A stretch of DNA of 64,000 nucleotides from an uncultured Candidatus Actinomarina sp. (GTDB lineage Bacteria; Actinomycetota; Acidimicrobiia; Actinomarinales; Actinomarinaceae). A program made the position numbers and the translations under genes. Shown here in pieces: positions 16,484 to 24,483 of the stretch (position 1 is its first letter; each line of letters begins with the position of its first letter). The stretch lies in contig CACLXG010000003.1 in NCBI GenBank assembly GCA_902610815.1, positions 62,001-126,000 of the forward strand. The letters run 5' to 3'. The notes below the pieces were generated by a model, which had not been told where the DNA came from, searched no databases, and was given only the letters and a program-made list of their open reading frames with translations.

Positions 16484-16562
16484 AGTCCGAGTTCCCTACG
16501 TTAGCATTACCTAACAGGTTCTTACGGTCGGTCTTTTAAACCCTCTCAGCTTTTGCTCCCGT
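16484..16562 (-). promoter_or_regulatory. TPP (THI-element) riboswitch
   Basis: Read on the minus strand, the conserved CTGAGA (16544-16549) is followed by ACCTG, a TAATGCTAACG segment and GTAGGGA (16493-16520), the two-arm THI-box consensus in the correct order. It lies about 35 bases before the symporter start. A short GGGA...TCCC pairing just downstream could be part of the expression platform. Thiamine pyrophosphate would be expected to lower expression of the symporter. Confidence 0.92.
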
Positions 16563-16626
16563 TAATCAAATACTACTAGCAATTGTTAGTAAAAGTTATC
16601 TTTTAAGACACATTACTATCTCAATA

Positions 16627-17541
16627 ATGAACTCAACTGAAAAAACTGACTTAAAACAACCAACTTTGCTACAAGCTATAGGTGCAATATTGGTTGCTGC
16701 TGTTATGTGGGGTTCAGGAAATGTGCTCTCAAGAAGTTTATTAATTGAAGGCATAAATGAAATATTCTTAGTTACATTGAGAGTTACGCTAATTGGAACA
16801 GTATTATTTTTAAATTATTTTTTATTCATACGAGAAAAATTTCAAATAACAATATTTAAAGAAGCAACTATAACTGGAACTTTTTCTGTTTTTTCTGTAA
16901 GTTGGTTTTTTATTTATGCATTACAATATATTTCTTCTGGACTTGTAACTTTACTTATTAGTTCTGCTCCAATATTCACTGCTCTATGGTTGAAAGTACT
17001 TTTAAAAGAAGAAAAAATTTCAAAACTTAGATACTTTGCAATTGCAACTGGGTTTGTTGGGATTTTTTATTTATTTGTAACAGGAGAAACAGGATTATTA
17101 AATGATGGAAATATTTTACTTGGAGGAAGTCTGGCCTTCTGTGGGGTACAGTGCATTGCTCTAGCGACAGTGCTTAATAGAAAATATGCCCCTAAATATA
17201 AAGTTGCGACTTGGCTTACATATCAATATCCTTTAGTAATTATCTTGAGCATCACCGCGTATCTAATATTTGACATTTCACCACAGCAATTATCAACTTC
17301 TCAAATTATTAGAGTTGCAGCATTAGTTGTTTCAAATCTTAGTGCATTTACTGCTTTCACCTGGCTCATTAGACGAGTCAGTGCATTACAAGTTGCATCT
17401 GTAGATTATTTAGTACCAATTGTTGGAGTGACAGCAGGAGTTGTTTTTTTAAATGAATCTTTTAATTCAAATATAATTGTGGCTGCAGTGTTTATATTTA
17501 TATCTTTGTTATTGAATACTAAAGAAGAATTTTCAAACTGA
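16627..17541 (+). CDS. EamA/DMT-family permease
   Basis: A 304-residue protein with ten predicted helices in two five-helix halves, the drug/metabolite transporter fold. The first half has Ala-Ala-Val-Met-Trp-Gly-Ser-Gly-Asn and the end of the fourth helix Ser-Ser-Ala-Pro-Ile-Phe-Thr-Ala; the second has Val-Asp-Tyr-Leu-Val-Pro-Ile-Val-Gly-Val in the matching place. Substrate unknown; many marine DMT proteins export or import metabolites. It is divergent from the riboswitch gene, and TACTAT stands 7 bases before its ATG (leaderless layout). Its end overlaps the convergent uracil-DNA glycosylase by 9 bases. Confidence 0.85.
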   Translation: MNSTEKTDLKQPTLLQAIGAILVAAVMWGSGNVLSRSLLIEGINEIFLVTLRVTLIGTVLFLNYFLFIREKFQITIFKEATITGTFSVFSVSWFFIYALQYISSGLVTLLISSAPIFTALWLKVLLKEEKISKLRYFAIATGFVGIFYLFVTGETGLLNDGNILLGGSLAFCGVQCIALATVLNRKYAPKYKVATWLTYQYPLVIILSITAYLIFDISPQQLSTSQIIRVAALVVSNLSAFTAFTWLIRRVSALQVASVDYLVPIVGVTAGVVFLNESFNSNIIVAAVFIFISLLLNTKEEFSN

Positions 17542-18111
17542 GCTAATTTCTTTCTTGACTTTTTTTAGATCTTGCCAAGTTAACCATTTTGGTTTACCTT
17601 TTTCTTTTGAAGGATTTCGCAAAAGATATGATGGGTGAAAAATTGGCATATACTTAATATCATCTCTAACTATCCACCCTCCTCTTAATTTAGAAATTGC
17701 CTCATCAATATTTAGGTACGATTGAACTGCTGTAGATCCAGCTAAGACTATAACTTTTGGTTTAATTAACTCAATTTGTTCATTTAACCACGGCATGCAC
17801 TCTTTGACTTCATTTGCTAAAGGCTTTCTATTATTTGGAGGTCGACACTTAACAATATTTGATATATAACAGTCCTTATTAGTGTCAATTCCAACAGACA
17901 GAAAAGCACTATCCAGCATTTTTCCAGCCCTTCCTACAAATGCTAATCCCTGCTCATCTTCTTGTTGGCCAGGTCCTTCACCTATCACAAAGAGATTCGA
18001 GTTCGGATTACCTCTACCAAAGACAACATTATTTCGAGTAGAGGACAAAGAACACTTTAAACACTTAGAACATTCGCTTTCTAAAATATTAAATTTTTTT
18101 TGATTAATCAT
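17533..18111 (-). CDS. Family 4 uracil-DNA glycosylase (4Fe-4S)
   Basis: A 192-residue repair enzyme that removes uracil from DNA. It has the family-4 water-activating region Gly-Glu-Gly-Pro-Gly-Gln-Gln-Glu-Asp, Phe-Val-Gly-Arg-Ala-Gly, and the catalytic-loop His-Pro-Ser-Tyr-Leu-Leu-Arg. Four Fe-S ligands are in place: two of Cys14, Cys17 and Cys20 at the N-terminus, then Cys89 and Cys105. The N-terminal Cys-x2-Cys-x2-Cys offers one spare Cys. The start ATG overlaps the stop of a 41-codon ORF as ATGA, so it is probably translated by coupling. Confidence 0.9.
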   Translation of the reverse strand: MINQKKFNILESECSKCLKCSLSSTRNNVVFGRGNPNSNLFVIGEGPGQQEDEQGLAFVGRAGKMLDSAFLSVGIDTNKDCYISNIVKCRPPNNRKPLANEVKECMPWLNEQIELIKPKVIVLAGSTAVQSYLNIDEAISKLRGGWIVRDDIKYMPIFHPSYLLRNPSKEKGKPKWLTWQDLKKVKKEISSV

Positions 18112-18233
18112 TGCTTAAAAGGTCTGTAAATGAGAAAACCCTTGAAAACTCCGCAATCTGTTTCCAGATTTCCTGTCTCAAGGGTCATCTCTTTATACTT
18201 CTTATAATGATCATCTATAAAGATTTTCTTCAT
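18108..18233 (-). CDS. 41-residue ORF overlapping the uracil-DNA glycosylase start
   Basis: ATG at 18231-18233 and TGA at 18108-18110, overlapping the next ATG as ATGA. The product begins Met-Lys-Lys-Ile-Phe-Ile-Asp-Asp-His-Tyr, is hydrophilic, has one Cys and ends Tyr-Arg-Pro-Phe-Lys-Gln. TAAATT stands 7 bases before the ATG (leaderless layout). Within it an 8-bp inverted repeat (18138-18145 with 18178-18185) encloses a 6-bp GAAA-type hairpin; at first sight this looks like a structured RNA, but the open frame explains the conservation of spacing less exotically. No homologue recognised. Confidence 0.55.
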   Translation of the reverse strand: MKKIFIDDHYKKYKEMTLETGNLETDCGVFKGFLIYRPFKQ

Positions 18234-18283
18234 AAAAAGTAATTTAAATCTATCTAAAAAAGATTAAAAAATCAAAAAAAATT

Positions 18284-19219
18284 TTAGGAATTTTTCCCAC
18301 TCTTTCTTCTGGAAATAATCAAATTAAACATGATTGCCAAAACAGTAACACCAAGTAAAGCACTAAGAACAGTTGATATAAAATCATTATTTACAGCACT
18401 AATTCCATAGTCATCAAGAATCAAAACTATTCCATCTGTTTGTGTAAAGCCAAACTCTTCCGCGACGGATTCTAAGCCATCTGGAGATGAAGATGCAAAA
18501 GGTGTGACAAGGCTTAAAAGTAAAATAAGAATAATAAATAGACCATAGAAAGATACTTTGGTTGTATTTTCATCACTTCTCTCATATGCATAAATTAGAT
18601 CAGGTCTTACTCGAATCAAAAGAGTGATAATAAGAGCTGTAATTACCCCCTCACCAAAACCAATGACGAAATGTGTTGTGACCATGGCCAACAAAACTGT
18701 TCCTACCGGTATTGAAATAGTTCCACCAATTGCATATTGGATTGTAAAAGCTATTGATGAAAACACAACACTCAAAATTCCCGCAAGCACACTCACGGAG
18801 ACAATGGAGGTCTTATTTTTTCCAATGAACTTTATCCAGTATTTAACAATAAACCAGCTAGTTGCACTGGTCACTATTGCCATATTTAAAACATTTACTC
18901 CTAATGCACTCAGGCCTCCATCAGCAAAAAGAAGAGATTGAATAATTACTACTACTGATAGACAAATTAACCCCAACCTTGGACCTAGAACTATAACTGC
19001 AAGTGCTCCACCAAGTAAATGCCCACTTGTACCAGCAGCTATGGGGAAGTTTATCATTTGAAGAACAAATATTAATGCAGACATCATTCCAGTTAAGGCA
19101 ATAAATTTGTCTGCAATCAAATCTTTTGCTGATCTAATATATGCCCACAATGTGCCAAAACTTATTACTCCAGTTGCGGCAGACATAGTTACATTCATGA
19201 ATCCGTCAGGTACGTGCAT
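18284..19219 (-). CDS. cbiM: CbiM-CbiN fusion, cobalt/nickel ECF transporter component
   Basis: A 311-residue membrane protein. The N-terminus Met-His-Val-Pro-Asp-Gly-Phe-Met carries the His ligand essential in CbiM/NikM, followed by seven or so helices with Phe-Pro-Ile-Ala-Ala-Gly-Thr-Ser-Gly-His. The C-terminal 90 residues (helix, then Ser-Ser-Pro-Asp-Gly-Leu-Glu loop and a final helix) match CbiN, so it is an M-N fusion. CbiMN imports Co2+ (or Ni2+) with a CbiQ-CbiO module; neither is next to it, so the energising module is elsewhere or it works alone. The metal cannot be decided. Confidence 0.88.
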   Translation of the reverse strand: MHVPDGFMNVTMSAATGVISFGTLWAYIRSAKDLIADKFIALTGMMSALIFVLQMINFPIAAGTSGHLLGGALAVIVLGPRLGLICLSVVVIIQSLLFADGGLSALGVNVLNMAIVTSATSWFIVKYWIKFIGKNKTSIVSVSVLAGILSVVFSSIAFTIQYAIGGTISIPVGTVLLAMVTTHFVIGFGEGVITALIITLLIRVRPDLIYAYERSDENTTKVSFYGLFIILILLLSLVTPFASSSPDGLESVAEEFGFTQTDGIVLILDDYGISAVNNDFISTVLSALLGVTVLAIMFNLIISRRKSGKNS

Positions 19220-19273
19220 AAAAAAAGTATAAGCTCTATGTTCTCTTATTGCAAGTGTTTTGCAATAAGAAAC

Positions 19274-20011
19274 TTAAATTATGTTTTTCTCTTTAAACCA
19301 CTGATAAATTTCGCTCAATACAAAAGTTCTTGTATCCTGATTCAAAATTTCGTGTTTTGAATTCTCTACTGTTATAAATTTCACATTTTCAAGTTTTGAA
19401 ATATTTTCACTTGCCTTGATTGGAACAATCTTATCTTGATCTCCGTGTAGAACTAATGTAGGCACTTTTAGCTTTTCTATATTTTTATTAACATATTTTT
19501 GTTCAGTGGTTATTTCACTACCGAATTTAAATGTCAAACTTCTAAACACTTGTGGATCATTAAAGTAGCTATCTACAGTCTCTTTATCGGTAGATAAATT
19601 TCTTTTATTTATTGGTGAAGGTGCACGCAATTTTGGAAAAATTTTTGCCATGGCACCGGACATATTCTTAACAAATTTTGGATAATTATCATCAAAATGG
19701 GGTGCTGACAGAATTAAATAATCGGGGTCAATTTTTTCTCTAAGAATTGCAGAGACTGATACAAGAGACCCATAAGAATGAGCAAAAATAATTTTTTTAT
19801 CTTTGTTTGAAATTTTACTGTACGCATTAACTATCGCATCAATATTTTCATCCCAGGTCTCTATATGACCTTTTTTACCAACGTCACCATGACCAGGTAG
19901 ATTTAATGAATACGTTTCAATACCTAAGTTTTTTAACCAATCAACATTGTCTTTGTGGCGTCCTTCATGTTCGAATAATCCATGAAGCACTAAAGCTCCT
20001 AAATTAGACAC
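19274..20011 (-). CDS. Alpha/beta hydrolase, monoacylglycerol-lipase-like
   Basis: A 245-residue serine hydrolase. Leu-His-Gly-Leu-Phe-Glu-His forms the oxyanion-hole start, Asn-Leu-Pro-Gly-His-Gly follows, Ala-His-Ser-Tyr-Gly-Ser is the nucleophile elbow, Leu-His-Gly-Asp-Gln-Asp-Lys provides the acid and Asn-Ser-Lys-His-Glu the His. This order matches bacterial monoacylglycerol lipases and lysophospholipases. No signal peptide; cytoplasmic. Substrate is inferred only at the level of small esters or lipids. Confidence 0.8.
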   Translation of the reverse strand: MSNLGALVLHGLFEHEGRHKDNVDWLKNLGIETYSLNLPGHGDVGKKGHIETWDENIDAIVNAYSKISNKDKKIIFAHSYGSLVSVSAILREKIDPDYLILSAPHFDDNYPKFVKNMSGAMAKIFPKLRAPSPINKRNLSTDKETVDSYFNDPQVFRSLTFKFGSEITTEQKYVNKNIEKLKVPTLVLHGDQDKIVPIKASENISKLENVKFITVENSKHEILNQDTRTFVLSEIYQWFKEKNII

Positions 20012-20043
20012 AAGATCCCCTTTTTTTTATTAAATTTATATTA

Positions 20044-20754
20044 ATGAATATTGACTTCATAAAAGTGCCATTTTCAAACAATCCTACTATGCAAAAATTT
20101 GACGGCTTACTCTTCAATCAAAATCCTAATAAAGAGTACTTACTTGATAAAGAAGCACAGTTTAAAAAATATGGAGTCGATTTACATGGTCAAACAAAAC
20201 AGTTTAAAAATATGAACTTAAACAGAAAGGTAACAGAGCTCCTCGGTTCAAACCAAACAGACTCTTTTTTTGAAACTGCCATGAAAATTGAAGAAGATAT
20301 TGCTGTAATGCATAATGGGAAATTGGTTGCCGTATGTTTTTGTTTTCCTAGTGGGTGGATACCAAGCAATGAATTAAATTCTGACCTTTCAAAGCTACAC
20401 GCTCCCGTTGCAGATAATGAACTGTTAATCAAATCAAGTAAGAAATTAGAACAACATATGAGTAAGCAAACAATTCGTAGATGGGTTTGGAACATAACAA
20501 CAATCTCAAATTTAAGTAATCATCCAAATATAGAGAGACCAAAAATAATTGATTTTGATAGTTTATATTTCAGACTTGAAACGCAAGTATCGACTCCATT
20601 AGATGATGAATCAAGTTTATTTTTAGTGAAGGTAGATGTATTTCCATTAAAAAAAGTTTGGAACGAAAAGATATTAGAGAGCATAAATTCTATGACCGAA
20701 AGTGTCTTGAAATATAAAAACTTAATTGAAATAAAAAAATTTTTAAACAGCTGA
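20044..20754 (+). CDS. DUF3445 / heme-dependent oxidative N-demethylase-like protein
   Basis: A 236-residue protein with the DUF3445 landmarks in order: Glu-Glu-Asp-Ile-Ala-Val-Met, Phe-Pro-Ser-Gly-Trp-Ile-Pro, Lys-Leu-His-Ala-Pro-Val, Arg-Trp-Val-Trp-Asn and Tyr-Phe-Arg-Leu-Glu-Thr-Gln. Members of this family include a heme-dependent N-demethylase subunit acting on methylated amines; the conserved His in His-Ala-Pro-Val is a reasonable heme or active-site residue. The protein is shorter than the usual 300 or so residues. TAAATT stands 7 bases before the ATG. Confidence 0.7.
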   Translation: MNIDFIKVPFSNNPTMQKFDGLLFNQNPNKEYLLDKEAQFKKYGVDLHGQTKQFKNMNLNRKVTELLGSNQTDSFFETAMKIEEDIAVMHNGKLVAVCFCFPSGWIPSNELNSDLSKLHAPVADNELLIKSSKKLEQHMSKQTIRRWVWNITTISNLSNHPNIERPKIIDFDSLYFRLETQVSTPLDDESSLFLVKVDVFPLKKVWNEKILESINSMTESVLKYKNLIEIKKFLNS

Positions 20755-21006
20755 CCTTTTCTCTTTTACGATTAAAAATAAAATTAGGCCAGTAAGAATT
20801 GTTGTTAATGAGTTTGTGGTCATTAAAGGAATGTCATCTAAATAGCTGCCATAGAGAAACCAAGATAAAGACCCTAAGAATAAAAATGTGTAAGTTAATA
20901 ATGATAACCCTTCAACATTTCTAGTCTTTAAAGTTTTTATTGCTTGAGGAAAGAAAGATACAGTTGTGAAAAAAACTGCAAAATATCCAAATATAACAAA
21001 ACTCAT
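20743..21006 (-). CDS. SemiSWEET-type PQ-loop sugar transporter
   Basis: An 87-residue protein with three helices and the Ser-Phe-Phe-Pro-Gln-Ala motif in the first, the PQ-loop signature of bacterial SemiSWEETs, which work as dimers to move small sugars. Asn at position 65 (Thr-Thr-Asn-Ser) in the third helix fits the substrate-binding Asn of the family. It overlaps the end of the DUF3445 gene by 12 bases on the opposite strand. Confidence 0.85.
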   Translation of the reverse strand: MSFVIFGYFAVFFTTVSFFPQAIKTLKTRNVEGLSLLTYTFLFLGSLSWFLYGSYLDDIPLMTTNSLTTILTGLILFLIVKEKRSAV

Positions 21007-21035
21007 TACTATCTAGATTTTATAGCTTATAGGAA

Positions 21036-22193
21036 TTAGGAATTAAATAAATTACTAATTACAGAGCTTACGTATTCTGCAAAAATAGGTTTGGCATCAT
21101 TCCAAGAAATCTCATAAGTAAGCTCGAAAGCCTTTTCAAAATCTCTACCTGAGGCCATAACCGAATACATATGCATAGCAGAGTCAGCACCAGCCATTGC
21201 GTTCATGGCTTCAACGGTTAAATATCCAATAGAGTATCCAAGTACATAATCAGGATTTTTTATACATATACCAGGAATGTTTTCGTTGTAGTATTTTAAA
21301 ATTGTAGATGGTGAATAATCATTAAAAGGTGACCTAATGTGTCTACCAGTAACCTGTGATGATCTTATATTTAGATATTCTTCATATGTTCCCACTCCAA
21401 GTGATAATCCAGCTGCATGAGCAATTCCTTCGTTTAACCAGCATGGGGAAGCATCATTAGCACTTTGTTGTGGATTTCTAGCAATTCCAATCCATTGAGA
21501 AGCCACAACTGAATGAGTTACTTCATGAATATGAAGAGGACCGTATCTGTATGTATCTATCGAGTCTGAGCTGTTGATTCCAAATGTACCTACTCCGAAA
21601 TGGGGAGGTCTTTGATATATTCCAGAATTTGCTCCACTACAAACTCCATCTCGACATGGCGCTCTTGCCATATCACCTTCAAATCCTGAACTGTTTAATT
21701 CATTAATTGCCCAATCAAGATCTGAATAGTTGTAGAAAAATCCATAATACTTTTCGGGTAGAGCAAAGTTTTGCCAAAAATTTATTCCTTTTTGTAAATA
21801 TTCTTCGTTATCTAAAAAATATAAATTAGTAGAAGGTCCAATATTTAAAATTATTTCAAAAGTTGCATTTTCAAATTTTATATTTTCATTAGATATTCTT
21901 TGATAATCATTCCATGCAAATAGTGGCACACTATTAATATTTGTATTTAATTCTCCTATACTTATATATTCACAATCATCACATTTATTTTTTATAGTTG
22001 TTGTCGTAGTGGTGTCCTGAACAGTGGTGGTTGTAGAATCTTCAATAATAATATCAGTTGTTGTCGTAGTGGTGTCCTGAACAGTGGTGGTTGTATCTAT
22101 ATTGTTTGAACTTGACTCAACCTCGTCAATGCTATCTTGAGATCCTCCACATGTAAAAAACAATAGAAAAGGGATTATTAAATATATTCTCAC
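21036..22193 (-). CDS. Secreted HExxH metallopeptidase-like protein with Thr-rich linker
   Basis: A 385-residue exported protein. A short hydrophobic leader ends at Cys15 (Leu-Phe-Phe-Thr-Cys-Gly-Gly), a loose lipobox, so it may be a lipoprotein. Residues 34-66 are mainly Thr with two Val-Gln-Asp units, encoded by a 40-bp DNA duplication; this is a likely stalk. His223-Glu-Val-Thr-His227 and, 28 residues on, Asn-Glu255-Gly form the zinc and third-ligand pattern of gluzincin peptidases (M1/M4-like). Cys pairs at 71/74 and 180/185 suggest disulfides outside the cell. It would digest surface or environmental proteins. No exact family recognised. Confidence 0.7.
   Translation of the reverse strand: MRIYLIIPFLLFFTCGGSQDSIDEVESSSNNIDTTTTVQDTTTTTTDIIIEDSTTTTVQDTTTTTTIKNKCDDCEYISIGELNTNINSVPLFAWNDYQRISNENIKFENATFEIILNIGPSTNLYFLDNEEYLQKGINFWQNFALPEKYYGFFYNYSDLDWAINELNSSGFEGDMARAPCRDGVCSGANSGIYQRPPHFGVGTFGINSSDSIDTYRYGPLHIHEVTHSVVASQWIGIARNPQQSANDASPCWLNEGIAHAAGLSLGVGTYEEYLNIRSSQVTGRHIRSPFNDYSPSTILKYYNENIPGICIKNPDYVLGYSIGYLTVEAMNAMAGADSAMHMYSVMASGRDFEKAFELTYEISWNDAKPIFAEYVSSVISNLFNS
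21996..22095. repeat. Exact 40-bp direct repeat inside the Thr-rich linker
   Basis: Bases 21996-22035 and 22056-22095 are identical, with a 60-base period. They encode the two Thr-Thr-Thr-Val-Gln-Asp-Thr-Thr units, pointing to recent expansion by recombination or slippage. Confidence 0.85.
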
Positions 22194-22222
22194 ATCTTAA
22201 TTTTACAGTGAGTTTTTAAAAT

Positions 22223-22300
22223 TGGTGGGCCTAGTTAGATTTGAACTAACGACCTCATCCTTATCAGGGATGCGCTCTAACCAGGCTGAGCTATAGGCCC
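22223..22300 (-). tRNA. tRNA-Ile (GAT)
   Basis: Acceptor GGGCCTA (5' end at 22300) pairs with TAGGCCC; anticodon loop CTGATAA gives GAT; T-loop TTCAAAT is in place. The 3' CCA is encoded (22223-22225). Confidence 0.95.
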
Positions 22301-22388
22301 ATACGTCTAATTAACAATAGTCTATCAATGGAAATATTTAAATTTTTTTTTCATTTACTGTAAAATTTAGTGCATAATATAAAAGCGA

Positions 22389-22461
22389 GGGGATGTAGCT
22401 CAGCTGGAAGAGCACCTGCTTTGCAAGCAGGGGGTCGTGGGTTCAAGTCCCATCATCTCCA
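22389..22461 (+). tRNA. tRNA-Ala (TGC)
   Basis: Acceptor GGGGATG pairs with CATCTCC (one G-U), anticodon loop CTTTGCAAG gives TGC, and the T-loop is TTCAAGT. CCA is not encoded. TAATAT at 22375-22380 is a good -10. It is divergent from tRNA-Ile, both standing alone rather than in an rRNA spacer. Confidence 0.95.
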
Positions 22462-22522
22462 CAATAAGGTAATCTAAATATATGCATAAAAAAAATTTAA
22501 AAAACTTTCCCGTTAGTTCTTA

Positions 22523-22753
22523 ATGGAATATTTAATTGCTTTATTTATCGGAGTAGTAATTTTTAGATTTTTAAGAAACTCTATTTCATCTTTAGCCAGC
22601 ATACCTCCTGAACTAGATACAGATGATGTTGTTGAAATATCACAATCTTTTATATGCAACAAATGTGGTACAGAATTAACTATAAATAGACAATCTGTTG
22701 TGGCAAATGAACCTCCAAAGCACTGTAAAGACCCTATGGAGCCATTAGATTAA
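22523..22753 (+). CDS. Small membrane-anchored Cys-containing protein upstream of glpD
   Basis: A 76-residue protein: an N-terminal membrane helix (residues 2-16), an acidic middle and a C-terminal part with Cys-Asn-Lys-Cys-Gly-Thr-Glu-Leu and one further Cys (His-Cys-Lys-Asp), a partial zinc-ribbon pattern facing the cytoplasm if the N-terminus is out. Its stop and the glpD start share a base (TAATG), so the two are coupled. No named family recognised. Confidence 0.7.
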   Translation: MEYLIALFIGVVIFRFLRNSISSLASIPPELDTDDVVEISQSFICNKCGTELTINRQSVVANEPPKHCKDPMEPLD

Positions 22754-24216
22754 TGAACTTTTCAAGACCTGAACAGATACAGGAGCTTGAAAGTAGATCG
22801 GAATTCGATTTACTTATTATTGGAGGTGGGATTGTTGGATCAGCCGCTCTTGAAATGGCAGCTTCAAGTGGATTAAGCTCAATTCTTTTAGAGAAAAATG
22901 ATTTTGCATCAGGTGCATCTGGTCGAAGTACAAAACTCTTACACGGCGGTATTAGGTATCTTCCTCAGCTACAGTTTGGCCTAGTTAGAGAAAGTCTTCA
23001 AGAACAAAAAGTATTAATCAAATTACTTGGGGGACTTTATAAACCCTTAAAGTTGCTTGCACCAATTTATAAAGATGATGGTTTTTCAGACCTCCCTAAA
23101 ATACTTCAATATAATTTCATATCTTCGTTTGCTTTCAAGCTGGGATTAACCTTGTATGACTTACTTGGAAGCAGAACAAAAAAACAGAGACATATAAATT
23201 TTGATAAATCAAAAACAAAGGAAATGTTTCCTTTACTTAAACAAGAAAAATTAAAAAGAAGCTTTATTTTTCAAGATGCTCAAACTGACGACGCAAAATT
23301 AGTAGTTACATTATTGAGGAATGCAGTGGAAATCAATAATGCTATTGCAATAAACTACATGGAAATTACAGACATCAAAAAACAATCTTCAAAATATCAA
23401 ATAACTGCAATTAATAAATTAAATGGCAACAAACATATGTTTATTGCAAATAATATTATTGCGGCAACAGGAGTACACGCTTTGCCAGGTGATTATTCTG
23501 CAAAGTCTTCTCGCATTAAATTTAGTGGTGGAGCTCATCTTATCCTTAAAGATGATCCTCTAAAAATTAATGGAAACGGTATTTTGCTGCCAAAAACTGA
23601 AGACAACAGAATCATGTTTGTTTTGCCTTGGTTTGGTAACACTATAGTTGGAACAACAGATACCGAAACTTTTTCGGGAACACTAGACAGGCCATATGCA
23701 AATAATGATGACAAAGAATACATTATTAGGCACATAAAAAAATACTTTAATGTTGATAATGTTGAATACATATCATCTTGGTCAGGTATACGTGCTCTTA
23801 TAGATAACAAACTAACATCGACAAAAAATGTTTCTAGGGGTCATTTTTTTAACAATGTTGATGAAAGATTTATTCAAATTTCAGGAGGTAAACTTACAGG
23901 ATTTAGACTTATAGCTAAAGAGAGTTTGGAAGTATTGTTTAGTGATAATTTTGAACTAACACCTCTGAGCTTTGTTGATGAGGTTCTAGATTTATCAAAT
24001 AAATTTAATGAAAATGATTTAAAGAAATGCTTCGAACACTACTGTATTGTTAAACCAACAGACTACATGCTTAGAAGAACTCATTTAAGTTGGTTTAGTA
24101 ATAGTGGCGGCAAGAACGAATTTTCAAAAATATTAGAAAATTTTGACACAAATGGCATTGAAAATGATACTTTTGAGGAACTAATTGATGAGGGTCTTTT
24201 AAATAAAACTTACTAG
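22753..24216 (+). CDS. glpD: FAD-dependent glycerol-3-phosphate dehydrogenase
   Basis: A 487-residue flavoprotein with the Rossmann dinucleotide motif Ile-Gly-Gly-Gly-Ile-Val-Gly (residues 23-29), then Glu-Lys-Asn-Asp-Phe-Ala-Ser-Gly-Ala-Ser-Gly-Arg-Ser-Thr-Lys-Leu-Leu-His-Gly-Gly, the classic GlpD signature. A second motif, Gly-Thr-Thr-Asp-Thr-Glu, lies near residue 300, and the C-terminal domain follows. It oxidises glycerol-3-phosphate at the inner membrane, feeding electrons to quinone. It is slightly shorter than the E. coli enzyme (501) with a reduced C-terminal cap. Confidence 0.92.
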   Translation: MNFSRPEQIQELESRSEFDLLIIGGGIVGSAALEMAASSGLSSILLEKNDFASGASGRSTKLLHGGIRYLPQLQFGLVRESLQEQKVLIKLLGGLYKPLKLLAPIYKDDGFSDLPKILQYNFISSFAFKLGLTLYDLLGSRTKKQRHINFDKSKTKEMFPLLKQEKLKRSFIFQDAQTDDAKLVVTLLRNAVEINNAIAINYMEITDIKKQSSKYQITAINKLNGNKHMFIANNIIAATGVHALPGDYSAKSSRIKFSGGAHLILKDDPLKINGNGILLPKTEDNRIMFVLPWFGNTIVGTTDTETFSGTLDRPYANNDDKEYIIRHIKKYFNVDNVEYISSWSGIRALIDNKLTSTKNVSRGHFFNNVDERFIQISGGKLTGFRLIAKESLEVLFSDNFELTPLSFVDEVLDLSNKFNENDLKKCFEHYCIVKPTDYMLRRTHLSWFSNSGGKNEFSKILENFDTNGIENDTFEELIDEGLLNKTY

Positions 24217-24467
24217 TTATAGTTTGTAGTCATTAGAAAACCTGCACCAATCAACCCTAGTCCGCTCCACAAATACCATCTTGAAACAGATCCAGGTAGC
24301 AAAGTTAAATAGTTAAGAACTATCAAAAGAACTCCAACAATCATCAGTGCTGACATAGTGACGACGTACCATCTTGGTGAAGGGCCTTTTCCAGAAGACA
24401 TTTGATTAGAAATATTTTTTGACTGTGTAGGTTTGCTACTTCTTGTTCTTTTTTTTGATACTGGCAT
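24213..24467 (-). CDS. crgA: CrgA cell-division protein
   Basis: An 84-residue actinobacterial division protein: a basic Ser/Thr-rich N-terminus (Pro-Val-Ser-Lys-Lys-Arg-Thr-Arg), then Pro-Ser-Pro-Arg-Trp-Tyr and two membrane helices joined by a short loop, with the ending Gly-Ala-Gly-Phe-Leu-Met-Thr-Thr. CrgA recruits divisome partners such as PBPs and FtsZ-associated proteins in actinobacteria. ATG 24467 is preferred over an upstream TTG at 24476 because TAAGTT sits exactly 7 bases before it. It is near pknB as is usual in the phylum. Its gene overlaps the glpD end by 4 bases. Confidence 0.9.
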   Translation of the reverse strand: MPVSKKRTRSSKPTQSKNISNQMSSGKGPSPRWYVVTMSALMIVGVLLIVLNYLTLLPGSVSRWYLWSGLGLIGAGFLMTTNYN

Positions 24468-24483
24468 ATTGTTCAACTTAGTA

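Noticed and set aside
18138..18185. Nested inverted repeats looking like a riboswitch or small RNA between cbiM and the uracil-DNA glycosylase gene
   Set aside because: It lies inside a 41-codon frame coupled to the next gene; no known riboswitch consensus (cobalamin, NiCo, SRP tip) could be matched.
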